A DNA stretch of 64,000 bases, taken from Saccharibacillus brassicae (lineage in GTDB: Bacteria; Bacillota; Bacilli; Paenibacillales; Paenibacillaceae). Every line of letters starts with the position of its first letter. The stretch's first letter is position 1. This document shows positions 11,083 to 19,149 of this stretch, piece by piece. The stretch lies in contig NZ_CP041217.1 of assembly GCF_006542275.1 (NCBI RefSeq), forward strand, positions 2,403,501 to 2,467,500, given 5' to 3'. The position numbers were made by a program, and so were the translations under genes. The notes beneath the pieces were generated by a model, which was given only the letters and a program-made list of their open reading frames with translations, searched no databases and was not told where the DNA came from.

Positions 11083-12582
11083 CTAGCGCCGGACCGCCGC
11101 GATCTTCTCAAGCTTCAGCGCGTCCGCCGTCGCGTCGAACAACTCCTGGAACAGCTCCGGGTGGTCCGACAGGCGCTTGCCGTAAGACGGGATCATCTCT
11201 TTGATCTTCGGCTCCCACTGCGGCATCTGCTGCGGGAAGCAGCGCTGCATCAGCTCAAGCATGACGTGCACCGCGGTCGAAGCGCCCGGCGAAGCGCCGA
11301 GCAGCGCGGCGACGGAACCGTCGGCGGCGCTGACCACTTCCGTGCCGAACTGCAGCGTGCCTTTGCCCTGCGGCGTGTCCTTGATGACCTGCACGCGCTG
11401 GCCGGCCGTGACGACTTCCCAGTCTTCGTCCTTCACGTCCGGGATAAACTCGCGCAGTTCGCTGATCCGCTGGGCGTTCGAGAGCATGACCTGCTGGACG
11501 AGGTACTTGGTCAGGCCCATTTCCTTGGCGCCGGCCGCGAGCATCGTGAACAGATTGCTCGGCTTGACCGAACCGATCAGGTCCATGTTCGAGCCGGTCT
11601 TCAGGAACTTCGGCGTAAAGCCCGCGAACGGACCGAACAGCAGCGCTTTTTTGCCGTCGATGTAGCGCGTATCCAGATGGGGAACCGACATCGGCGGTGC
11701 GCCCAGCTTGGCTTTGCCGTACACTTTCGCATGATGCTTCTCGGCGACTTCCGGTTTTTTGCACACCATGAACAGGCCGCTGACCGGGAACCCGCCGATA
11801 TGCCGCGATTCCGGAATGCCCGTTTTTTGCAGCAAAGGCAGACTGCCTCCGCCCGCCCCGATAAAGACGAACTTGGCATGATGCCGCTCGACCCTATTGC
11901 TGTCCAGGTTCTGCACTTTGACGATCCAGCCGCCGTCCGGCGCGCGCTTGATGTCCTTGATGCTGTGGCGGTAATTCACCTCGACGCCCTTCGTCTTGAG
12001 GTGATCGAACAGCAGCCGCGTCAGCGCGCCGAAATTGACGTCCGTACCGGAGTCGATCTTGGTCGCCGCTACCGGCTCGTTCTCGTCACGGCCCTGCATC
12101 ATGAGCGGAATCCACTCTTTGAGCCGGCTTTTGTCTTCCGAATATTCCATGCCCTGGAACAGCGGATTTTGTGATAGCGCTTTAAATCGCTTCCCGAGGA
12201 AATCGACGTCTTTCTCGCCGGTCACCCAGCTCATGTGCGGAATCGGGCGAATGAATTGGTCCGGATTCGAGATCAGGCCGCGCCGGACGAGGTCCGCCCA
12301 GAACTGCCGCGACAGCTGAAACTGCTCGTTGATATTGACGGCCTTGCTGATATCGATCGAACCGTCCGCTTTTTCCGTCGTATAGTTGAGTTCGCACAGG
12401 GCCGCATGGCCCGTGCCCGCGTTATTCCACTCGTTGGAACTTTCTTCTCCGGCGCTTGCCAGCTTCTCGAATGTTTTGATTTCCCATTCCGGCGCCAGTT
12501 CTTTCAGCAAGGTTCCGAGCGTCGCGCTCATGACTCCGGCCCCGATTAAGATCACGTCTGTTTTTTTGAGTACGCTGCTCAT
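11083..12582 (-). CDS. mqo: Malate:quinone oxidoreductase
   Basis: 499 residues, the usual length for the family. The N-terminus holds the FAD-binding dinucleotide fold ([19 protein letters not shown], about 11-29), followed by the family phrases [19 protein letters not shown] and [20 protein letters not shown]. It oxidises malate to oxaloacetate and passes electrons to menaquinone at the membrane, bypassing NAD-dependent malate dehydrogenase in the TCA cycle. Oddly, the ribosome site before the ATG is weak. It stands alone and ends at the shared terminator. Confidence 0.95.
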   Translation of the reverse strand: MSSVLKKTDVILIGAGVMSATLGTLLKELAPEWEIKTFEKLASAGEESSNEWNNAGTGHAALCELNYTTEKADGSIDISKAVNINEQFQLSRQFWADLVRRGLISNPDQFIRPIPHMSWVTGEKDVDFLGKRFKALSQNPLFQGMEYSEDKSRLKEWIPLMMQGRDENEPVAATKIDSGTDVNFGALTRLLFDHLKTKGVEVNYRHSIKDIKRAPDGGWIVKVQNLDSNRVERHHAKFVFIGAGGGSLPLLQKTGIPESRHIGGFPVSGLFMVCKKPEVAEKHHAKVYGKAKLGAPPMSVPHLDTRYIDGKKALLFGPFAGFTPKFLKTGSNMDLIGSVKPSNLFTMLAAGAKEMGLTKYLVQQVMLSNAQRISELREFIPDVKDEDWEVVTAGQRVQVIKDTPQGKGTLQFGTEVVSAADGSVAALLGASPGASTAVHVMLELMQRCFPQQMPQWEPKIKEMIPSYGKRLSDHPELFQELFDATADALKLEKIAAVRR

Positions 12583-12800
12583 AACAAAACCTGCCTTATC
12601 CCGTATATTTGCAAAAAGTAAGGCTCCACTCCGGAACTATCGACTCTTCTATGTCTATATCGTGTCTACTTTTACTATAAACCAAAATCCGTGCAATTCC
12701 TATTTCCTTTTCGTTTCGCGCACGCTTTGTTGAAACCCTTTGCGCTTTTTCGCGTAGCTAGACGATACCGTTTAAATTCAAAGGAGAATGATCGATTTTG

Positions 12801-13013
12801 ATGAAATACAAGCGTTCCCTGATTCGTTTCGTGCTCGCCGCGATCATGTTCGTTACCGGCATCCTCATGCTGGACAATCTCGTCGCCGGCATCTTCGTTC
12901 TGTTCGTCGGCGTGTATGCGCTCGTCAGCGGCATTTTGTGGCTTCGGGTGGAGCGTCGGCCGCCGGGCACCGAGCCCGCCAACGTCAAGCCGGGCGCGCG
13001 CCGCGGCAAATAA
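12801..13013 (+). CDS. Small two-helix membrane protein of unknown function
   Basis: 70 residues: a basic start MKYKRSL, helix 1 (about 7-25), helix 2 (about 28-50), then a basic, proline-rich cytoplasmic tail (ERRPPGTEP to ARRGK). AAGGAG lies 14 bases before the ATG at 12801, rather far; an in-frame TTG at 12798 is a possible alternative. The family was not recognised. The layout resembles small YtpI/YccF-like inner-membrane proteins but no motif supports that. Confidence 0.65.
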   Translation: MKYKRSLIRFVLAAIMFVTGILMLDNLVAGIFVLFVGVYALVSGILWLRVERRPPGTEPANVKPGARRGK

Positions 13014-13052
13014 TCGGACGCAAGAATCGATTTTGATGGAAAAGAAACGTTA

Positions 13053-13112
13053 TAAAAAAAGAAAACCGGACGCAGCGCAGCGGATCTCCCGCCGTGCCGC
13101 GTCCGGTTTTGC
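13053..13112. terminator. Bidirectional terminator
   Basis: AAAACCGGACGC pairs with GCGTCCGGTTTT, with an inner GCGG/CCGC stem. It serves the small membrane gene (plus) and the GH43 gene (minus). Confidence 0.8.
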
Positions 13113-13184
13113 GTATGGGCTTGGGCGAACGCGGCCGTCTGCCGCGGATCGAACGCGGCGGACGACAGGGGCGTACCGCTGCGC

Positions 13185-14195
13185 TCAGCCCACGACCCGG
13201 AAGGTGTCTCCCGTATCTTCCATTTCGTACAGATAACCGCGCGATTCCGGCATGCTGAACGGACGATGCAGGATCAGCAGCAGGCGGCCGTCGAACGCGC
13301 GGAACAGCATGCCGTGCCCGCTGTCGCCTCTGACGAGCGGATCGAGCTGCTCCCACGGGCCTTCGAGGCGGCCGCTCGTCGAGCGCGCGATCGTCTGCAC
13401 ATAGCTGCCCTGCTCGTAGCTCGACCAGAGCATGACCAGACTGCCGTTCGACGTCCGGTAGAGCTGGCAGCCGTCGGTCACGTAGACGGCAGCTTCGCCG
13501 GCAGGGGCTTCCGGGGCAAGCGGAGTATCCGCCGCGGGCGCCGAGCCAAGCCACGGCGCGGACGAAGCCCGCAGCAGCAAGGTCGGCTCGCCGGCGGCGG
13601 ACGACAGATCTTCCGTCAGCCGTACCGCTTCGATCGTGCCGTCCAACGTCTGGATCCATTCGTGGCAGTAGACCATCCACGGCGCGCCGGCTTCGTCGAC
13701 GTACAGCGTGCCGTCGAGCGTCATCCGCTCGGCCGGCACTACCGGCGAATCCGGCTTCAGCAGCTCGAACGGCCCTTCGGGCGTATCGCCCACCGCGGTC
13801 GCCGTACCCCGCCAATGCTTGGCGTAGCCCTGCACCGGCTCGCCTTCAAGCAGGCGTTCCTCGTTGTGCAGCGTCACGAACAGATAATATTTGCCGCCGT
13901 ATTCGTGTACTTCCGGCGCCCACGCGCCGTGCTGCGGATGGGCCCAGACGCCGTCCGGAACGGCGAACACGGCGTACGGCCCTTCCCATTCGTCCAGATC
14001 CGTGCTTTTGTACACCAACACCCCGTGGCGATCCACGCCGTTCAGCGTCGGCGACGCTCCGCTGTACAGATAATAGGTTCCGCTGCGGGCATCGGCGAGC
14101 ACGAACGGATCATGGACAGGCATATCGGACAGGCGGTGGCCTGTTCGCGGATGCCGGATATCGGAAGCTTCATTGTAGGCAGACGGGACGGACAT
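13185..14195 (-). CDS. Glycoside hydrolase family 43 enzyme (intracellular)
   Basis: 336 residues, no signal peptide. The GH43 five-bladed propeller signatures are present: base Asp29 in VHDPFV, the pKa-modulating Asp161 in LDGTLYVDE, and acid Glu179 in YCHEW; WAPEVH (92-97) is also typical. Family members release arabinose or xylose from plant side chains. An intracellular location means it acts on imported oligosaccharides. It has its own promoter carrying a cre-like operator and lies downstream of the Gfo/Idh/MocA gene on the same strand. Confidence 0.88.
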   Translation of the reverse strand: MSVPSAYNEASDIRHPRTGHRLSDMPVHDPFVLADARSGTYYLYSGASPTLNGVDRHGVLVYKSTDLDEWEGPYAVFAVPDGVWAHPQHGAWAPEVHEYGGKYYLFVTLHNEERLLEGEPVQGYAKHWRGTATAVGDTPEGPFELLKPDSPVVPAERMTLDGTLYVDEAGAPWMVYCHEWIQTLDGTIEAVRLTEDLSSAAGEPTLLLRASSAPWLGSAPAADTPLAPEAPAGEAAVYVTDGCQLYRTSNGSLVMLWSSYEQGSYVQTIARSTSGRLEGPWEQLDPLVRGDSGHGMLFRAFDGRLLLILHRPFSMPESRGYLYEMEDTGDTFRVVG

Positions 14196-14210
14196 GGAAT
14201 CAGCTCCTTT

Positions 14211-14264
14211 TGAATGCGGTTACATGCTGATTCCACTATAACGGCGCCTGTTCCCGGAACGCAA
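14211..14264 (-). promoter_or_regulatory. GH43 promoter with overlapping cre-like operator
   Basis: Minus strand: TTGCGT (14264-14259), 18 bp, TATAGT (14240-14235). The element TGTAACCGCATTCA (14224-14211) lies just after the expected start of transcription and matches the cre consensus at all but one constrained position. Confidence 0.65.
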
Positions 14265-14292
14265 GCCCGTTCAGTCCGCCGGGCTGCCCGGC

Positions 14293-15312
14293 TTAAGCAT
14301 CCGGGCCGATCAACCGCTCCGTCAGATCGACGAATCCGCCGCCCGGCGCGGGATCGCGCAGCGCTTCGAGCACGACCTGCGCGTTGTAGCCGTCGCGGAA
14401 ATCGTACGCGGTGCCCGGTTCGCCGCGCAGCAGACGCAGCACCTGCTTGAAGATCGGCAGTTCGCCGTCTTCTTCCGGCACTTCGACGGGCTGCGGCTCC
14501 TCGCCGGCCGCGCCGGCATACAGGCTGCCCCAGTTCTCCAGCGCCACGGTGCCGCCGGAACCCTGCACGACGAGCGATACGCGCTCTTCGCCGTGCCGGC
14601 GGTCCGTGCCGGACAGATGAATCTCCGCGCCGCTTTGCAGCCGCAGCACGGCACGGGTCACGCTCTCGCTCAGCCGCGGGTCCGCCGGGAACTCCACGTC
14701 GCTGCGCACGGCGACGATCGGACCGAATGCCTGCTGGATCATCTGGATCCAGTGGATGCCCACTTCGAGCAGATAGCCGCCTTCGCGCCGCGTCGCGATC
14801 CAGTCGTTCTGCTGCCACGCGCGCGGCCACTGCGGAAACTCCAGGTACAGGTCGATCCGCCGAATCTCCCCGGCATCGCCACGTTCGACGCGCCGCCGGA
14901 ATTCCAGCACCGCCGCTTCCAGCGGGAACGAGAAATGGACCACGTTCAGCAGGCCGCCGGCCTGCCGCGCGAGTTCCAGCATCTGTTTCGCTTCTTCGAG
15001 ACTGTTCGCGAGCGGCTTTTCGCAGAACACGTGAATGCCCCGCGCAAAAGCCTCCCGAGCCACTTCGTCATGCATGGACGGCGGCACCGCGATATAGACC
15101 AGATCCGGTTCGTTCTGCCCGAACAGTTCGCGGTAATCCGTATGCAGCTTCAGGCCGCCGCCTGCCGCTTCGCTCTCGCGCCGCAGGCTGTCCGCGCTGC
15201 TGTCGCACAGCGCGATTAATTGTACCTGCTCCGCATACTGCGGAACGAGGCGGTGAACCATATTGCGGCCCATATTGCCGAGGCCGATCACGGCCAGTCT
15301 GATTTTTGCCAT
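14293..15312 (-). CDS. Gfo/Idh/MocA family NAD(P)-dependent oxidoreductase
   Basis: 339 residues. The N-terminal Rossmann fold starts IRLAVIGLGNMGRNMVHRL; the family signature CEKPLANSLEEAKQM is at about 93-107 with the catalytic-type Lys-Pro. The C-terminal half is the GFO/IDH alpha/beta domain (GVHWIQMIQQAFG-like segment). Members oxidise or epimerise sugars, inositols or sugar acids; the exact substrate is unknown. It starts 49 bp after the VanY-like gene behind AAGGAGG, so it may be read through from the vanRSY-like operon, and lies upstream of GH43. Confidence 0.88.
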   Translation of the reverse strand: MAKIRLAVIGLGNMGRNMVHRLVPQYAEQVQLIALCDSSADSLRRESEAAGGGLKLHTDYRELFGQNEPDLVYIAVPPSMHDEVAREAFARGIHVFCEKPLANSLEEAKQMLELARQAGGLLNVVHFSFPLEAAVLEFRRRVERGDAGEIRRIDLYLEFPQWPRAWQQNDWIATRREGGYLLEVGIHWIQMIQQAFGPIVAVRSDVEFPADPRLSESVTRAVLRLQSGAEIHLSGTDRRHGEERVSLVVQGSGGTVALENWGSLYAGAAGEEPQPVEVPEEDGELPIFKQVLRLLRGEPGTAYDFRDGYNAQVVLEALRDPAPGGGFVDLTERLIGPDA

Positions 15313-15361
15313 GCGCTTATGAATCCTCCTTGTTCGTTCGCGGCCCCTTCCCGAGCGCGCT

Positions 15362-16225
15362 CTACGGATAGAGCGTCAGGATCAGGCCGCCTTTGTTGTC
15401 GCCCGACAGCGCGTATTCGCGCCCTTCGGGCACGCGCAGCTGCGGAATCTCGCCGGAATCGTAGTATCGAATCTCGTACGAACGGCCGTCCACCGTAGTC
15501 GAGACCGCTTTTTTGTCCCGCAGCAGCTCCACGTATTCTTCCAGCGCCAGATTGCTCCGCTTCATGATCAGGCTGTGCGGCAGGCCGACGTACCGAAAAT
15601 GCCACGGTTCGAACGAAATGCCCGTCACGTCGGTCTTGTCCGCCGGATAACGCAGTACGAAGCCGTACCGGGCCGCGTTCTGCTCCAGCCATTTGCCTTC
15701 TTCGGCGTCGGCCATCCGGCCGCGCGTCGAGCCGATATCGAGCGCAAGCCCCATATTATGCTCGCTATAGCCGGCCGGCAGCGCGTAATCCGCCCCTTTT
15801 TCCTTGTACAGCCGGCTCTGCTCCGCCCGGTCGCGGTAGCCGCTGCTGATCATGAAGCGGTTCACGCCTTCCTGCGCCGCCGCTTCCGCCATGACGGCGA
15901 ACTTCAGCGCCACCCCGCGCGACAAGCGGATATCATGGTCGAGCAGTACGGCTCCGCCCGTCAATTCCGGACGGCCGCTTAGCTCGACCACGTCCGGCGC
16001 TTCGCTCTCTGGATGTATCGGATATTCGCCGTTCACGAGCAGCAGATCGCCTTCGTACAGCTGCTCCTCGCTCGCCAGCAGCTTCTCCCCGCTGCTTCGC
16101 AGCGCGATCTCCTGAATCAGTCCTTCCGCCGCGCCGTACCCGTCGTCCCCCCGCTGCATGACTTTGACGATCGCAGCCGCAAGCAGCAGGGCGATGACCA
16201 AGACCAGCAACCCGCGCCTTTTCAT
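15362..16225 (-). CDS. VanY-like D-alanyl-D-alanine carboxypeptidase (M15 metallopeptidase)
   Basis: 287 residues. An N-terminal membrane anchor or signal (MKRRGLLVLVIALLLAAAIV) is followed by an exported peptidase domain. Zinc-site and active-site motifs are intact: SGYRDRAEQSRLY, then SEHNMGLALDIG (His and Asp ligands), then EPWHFRYVG (catalytic Glu and His ligand). The enzyme trims the terminal D-Ala from peptidoglycan stems. Start at 16225 follows GGGAGGACA. It lies directly behind an OmpR-type regulator and a VanS-like kinase, matching VanR-VanS-VanY modules of bacilli. No vanH/A/X genes are near, so this indicates cell-wall stress response rather than glycopeptide resistance. Confidence 0.9.
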   Translation of the reverse strand: MKRRGLLVLVIALLLAAAIVKVMQRGDDGYGAAEGLIQEIALRSSGEKLLASEEQLYEGDLLLVNGEYPIHPESEAPDVVELSGRPELTGGAVLLDHDIRLSRGVALKFAVMAEAAAQEGVNRFMISSGYRDRAEQSRLYKEKGADYALPAGYSEHNMGLALDIGSTRGRMADAEEGKWLEQNAARYGFVLRYPADKTDVTGISFEPWHFRYVGLPHSLIMKRSNLALEEYVELLRDKKAVSTTVDGRSYEIRYYDSGEIPQLRVPEGREYALSGDNKGGLILTLYP

Positions 16226-16259
16226 GCCTGTGTCCTCCCTCTGTGTCTCTTCTGCTTTT

Positions 16260-16314
16260 AGCATAGAAGACACAGCTTAAGAAAAAAGGCGGCAAAGTTT
16301 AAGTTTCTCTTAAA
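16260..16314 (-). promoter_or_regulatory. Putative regulated promoter of the VanY-like gene
   Basis: Between kinase and peptidase, TTTAAG-N5-CTTAAA (16298-16314) overlaps the kinase stop codon, a second CTTAAG lies at 16275-16280, and a TATGCT -10 at 16265-16260. The -35 is poor, as expected for an activator-dependent promoter. Confidence 0.4.
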
Positions 16315-17458
16315 TCGGTTTGGACTCGCGCAGGGCGGAAGCTTCTGCCGGCACGCCGCTGTCTGCCCTCGGCAGCCGCACCTCGAACGACGTCCGCACG
16401 ACATCGCTGCTCGCGACGATGACCCCTTGATGGCGTTCCACGATATTTTTCGCGATAAACAGTCCCAGGCCCGTGCCTCCGCCCTGCTGATCCTGCACGC
16501 GCGCCCGGTCGCCGGTGTAGAACATTTCGAACAGATGCGGCAGGTCGCTTTCGGGGATCGAATCGCCGTAATTGGTCACGCGCACGACGGCGTCGCCGCC
16601 TTCGATCCGGCAGTCGATATCGAGGTAGCGGCCGTCCCGGCCGTAGCGCGCGCCGTTGATGAGCAGATTCTCGAACACCCGCGCGAGCATCTCCCCGTCG
16701 CCCTGGATGCGTACGCCGGGATCGATCCCGAGCCGCGCCGTCAGCCTGTTCTGCTCGAATACCGGATACAGTTCCTCGTTCATCTGCACCAGCAGTTCCC
16801 CGAGATCCAGCTCCCGCGTGTCGAGCGTCAGCATGCCGTAATTCATGCGCGTGATCTCGAACAGCTCGTCGATCAACTTTTCCAGCCGCCGGGATTTGGT
16901 AAAAGCGATCGTGGTGTAGTGCTTGATCTGCTCCGGCGTCAGTTCTTCGTTTCGCAAAATGAAATCCAGATACCCGAGCACGGACGTCAGCGGGGTGCGC
17001 AGATCGTGGGCCAGGTTCAGCACGAGCTGGTCTTTGCTGCTCTCGGCGAAGTCGCCGCGTTCCACCGCTTTCTTCAACTTTTCGCCCGCCGCGTTCATGT
17101 CCGCCGCGATGCTGCCGAACTCGTCGCTCGACCGAATCTCCACGCGCCCTTCGAAATCGCCGTTGGCCAGCCGGTGGATACCGGTCGAAATCTCGCGAAA
17201 ATAGCGGGAGTACGGCTTGGTCAGCCAGAAGAAGAACAAAATGGCCAGCGGCACGAAAAAGATCAGGAAAAAGTTCAAATCGCCGAAGTCCCGGATGAAC
17301 GTGCGGAACCGGCTGAGCGGATCGCCGAATTTGGCGTTCTCCACGTAGTACACCTGCAGCCCTTTGTAGATCGCGTACGTGACGCCGCCGGACAGCAGCA
17401 TGCTCAACCCGAGCAGCAGGATCATGCGGAAGCGGAAGCTGCTCGTCACTCTAGCCAT
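16310..17458 (-). CDS. VanS-like membrane sensor histidine kinase
   Basis: 382 residues. Two transmembrane helices (about 10-30 and 60-82) flank a very short outside loop, as in VanS-type sensors. A HAMP domain (about 83-140) precedes the H-box LNLAHDLRTPLTSVLGY with the phospho-accepting His. The HATPase_c domain shows the N box (ENLLINGARYG) and G2 box (GGGTGLGLFIAKNI). It overlaps the response regulator by 8 bp, so the pair is translationally coupled. It probably senses envelope damage. Confidence 0.9.
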   Translation of the reverse strand: MARVTSSFRFRMILLLGLSMLLSGGVTYAIYKGLQVYYVENAKFGDPLSRFRTFIRDFGDLNFFLIFFVPLAILFFFWLTKPYSRYFREISTGIHRLANGDFEGRVEIRSSDEFGSIAADMNAAGEKLKKAVERGDFAESSKDQLVLNLAHDLRTPLTSVLGYLDFILRNEELTPEQIKHYTTIAFTKSRRLEKLIDELFEITRMNYGMLTLDTRELDLGELLVQMNEELYPVFEQNRLTARLGIDPGVRIQGDGEMLARVFENLLINGARYGRDGRYLDIDCRIEGGDAVVRVTNYGDSIPESDLPHLFEMFYTGDRARVQDQQGGGTGLGLFIAKNIVERHQGVIVASSDVVRTSFEVRLPRADSGVPAEASALRESKPI

Positions 17459-18146
17459 TGAACGCGTACCCGACGCCCCACACCGTTTTGATCCATTTGT
17501 TCTTGTCGTCGTCCTCTCCGAGCTTGCGGCGCAGCGTGCGGATATGCACCATCACGGTGTTGCCGCTCTCGTAATAATCGTCTTCCCACACGTGTCTGAA
17601 AATATTTTCCGCGCTGAACACTTTTTTCGGATGTCCGGCGAGCAGGTGGAGAATATCGAATTCCTTGGGCGTGAGTTCGACCACCCGTCCGTACACGGTC
17701 ACTTCGCGCTGCTCGGGATCGATCGTCAGGCCGCCCGCTTCGAGCACGGCGCTGCGCTTCTCCGGCACGTTCAGCTGGGTGGACCGGCGCATCTGCGCGT
17801 TGACCCGGGCGACCAGTTCCATCGGGTTGAACGGCTTGGTCATGTAATCGTCCGCGCCGATCACAAGTCCCGTGATTTTGTCCAGATCCGACGTCTTCGC
17901 GCTGAGAAAAATGATCGGCATCCGGTGCTGCTCGCCCCGAATCTGCCGCGTCACTTCGTATCCGTCCAGCTCCGGCATCATAATATCCAAAATGATCAGG
18001 TCGACCGGCTGCGATTGCACGAGCCGCACCGCTTCGCGGCCGTCCGCCGCCGTAAGCGTGCGATAGCCTTCTTTTTGCAAATGCAGCGCGACGAGATCGG
18101 CAATCTCCCGCTCGTCGTCGGCGATCAGAATCGTGGCGCTTTTCAT
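17451..18146 (-). CDS. OmpR-family response regulator (VanR-like)
   Basis: 231 residues. The receiver domain (1-120) carries the acidic pair DD, the phospho-acceptor Asp in DLIILDIMMPELDG and the conserved Lys in MTKPFNP. The C-terminal winged helix (about 135-231) has the RTLRRKLGEDDDKNKWIKTVWGVGY recognition segment. It is first in the operon with the kinase and VanY-like peptidase, and is expected to bind upstream of its own gene and of the peptidase gene. Confidence 0.93.
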   Translation of the reverse strand: MKSATILIADDEREIADLVALHLQKEGYRTLTAADGREAVRLVQSQPVDLIILDIMMPELDGYEVTRQIRGEQHRMPIIFLSAKTSDLDKITGLVIGADDYMTKPFNPMELVARVNAQMRRSTQLNVPEKRSAVLEAGGLTIDPEQREVTVYGRVVELTPKEFDILHLLAGHPKKVFSAENIFRHVWEDDYYESGNTVMVHIRTLRRKLGEDDDKNKWIKTVWGVGYAFNG

Positions 18147-18232
18147 CGTGCGACCCCTCCTTGTATGCAGACCTGTTTGGGTTCTATTTTACGCGGAAAA
18201 GAAAAAAGCGCCAATGAGGCGGTCGCACGGCA

Positions 18233-18272
18233 AAAAATCCGGTCCGCCCCGAGGGGCAAACCGGATCTTTCC
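18233..18272 (-). terminator. Terminator of the GNAT gene
   Basis: On the minus strand ATCCGGTTTGCCCC pairs with GGGGCGGACCGGAT around TCG and is followed by TTTTTT. It ends the SLH-GNAT transcript before the vanRSY-like operon. Confidence 0.8.
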
Positions 18273-18279
18273 CTTCATG

Positions 18280-19146
18280 TTACAGACTTTTGAACGTGCG
18301 CCACATGCCGTTTTCCTGAATGGACGGATGGGACAAATGCTTGTGCATGAAGGCCCGCATGTCGGCATTGTCGCCTTCGACGCAGAAAATGCCTTCGGTA
18401 TACCGTTCGTCCGTCAGAAAACGCCGGAACGCTTCCGCCATCAGGGCGATGCCGCGTCCTTTGCGGCGGTACGTCTCGTGCACGAACATCGAGGTAAACG
18501 TGAGCGTGCGCTCGTCGAACGGCTCCACGATCATCCAGCCGACGACCCGCTGACCGTCCCGAAGCAGCAGACTGCGTTCGCGGTCCACCCCTTCGGTATC
18601 GATCAGCGGCGACAGGATCGCCGGATACCAATCGCCTTCGCCGGAGCGAACGGCGGCATGCTGCTCCGGCGTCAACGCCGACCACGGTTCGACGGACAAC
18701 CGGCTCGGCAGCGGCATGCGCCGGATCCACGGCAGATCGCTGAAAATGTTCAGCGGTCCGTTCCAGACCGCCACGCCAAGTATCGGCGGAGCAAATCCGG
18801 CCGATTGCAGGAACGAGCCGACATCGCCCGGATCGTTGTCGCCGGCCATGTACTCCACAGCCAGAAAACGGATTCCGTTCGCCGCCAGCAGATTGCCGAG
18901 CCCCGCCAGCAGATGCCGGCCGATCCCGCTGCGCCGGACCTCTTCCGCCACCACAAGCGAGACGACGTGCGCCGTCTCGTCTCCGGCGGCGCGGCGGACG
19001 ATGACCAGACCGAGCGGCCGTTCCCCGTCCGCCGCGCCGACCGCCAGGCAGTCATGCGCAAGCGCGGGCACGAGCGCCTTCGCTTCGGGAAGCACGAACT
19101 TCGTCCAGCTCTCCGGCAGAGTGCCTTGAAAAGCCTGCAGCTTCAT
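18280..19146 (-). CDS. GNAT-family N-acetyltransferase
   Basis: 288 residues with two GNAT-like halves. The first has VVAEEVRRSGIGRHLLAGLGNLL (about 85-107), which includes the acetyl-CoA loop R-x-x-G-I-G. The second has FVHETYRRKGRGIALMAEAF (about 222-241), the better acetyl-CoA site. Such tandem GNATs acetylate small amines, antibiotics or protein N-termini; the substrate is unknown. It begins only 3 bp after the stop of the giant SLH gene and has no clear ribosome site of its own, so translation is probably coupled to it. Confidence 0.85.
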   Translation of the reverse strand: MKLQAFQGTLPESWTKFVLPEAKALVPALAHDCLAVGAADGERPLGLVIVRRAAGDETAHVVSLVVAEEVRRSGIGRHLLAGLGNLLAANGIRFLAVEYMAGDNDPGDVGSFLQSAGFAPPILGVAVWNGPLNIFSDLPWIRRMPLPSRLSVEPWSALTPEQHAAVRSGEGDWYPAILSPLIDTEGVDRERSLLLRDGQRVVGWMIVEPFDERTLTFTSMFVHETYRRKGRGIALMAEAFRRFLTDERYTEGIFCVEGDNADMRAFMHKHLSHPSIQENGMWRTFKSL

Positions 19147-19149
19147 GGG

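Noticed and set aside
12583-12797. A clear promoter for mqo
   Set aside because: Several AT-rich hexamers occur but no pair has acceptable spacing.
12788-13036. An alternative 82-codon frame over the small membrane protein
   Set aside because: It lacks hydrophobic segments; the frame from 12801 gives two clean membrane helices.
15362-18146. A glycopeptide-resistance cluster
   Set aside because: Only VanR/VanS/VanY-like genes are present; the vanH, vanA and vanX genes needed for resistance are not in the window.
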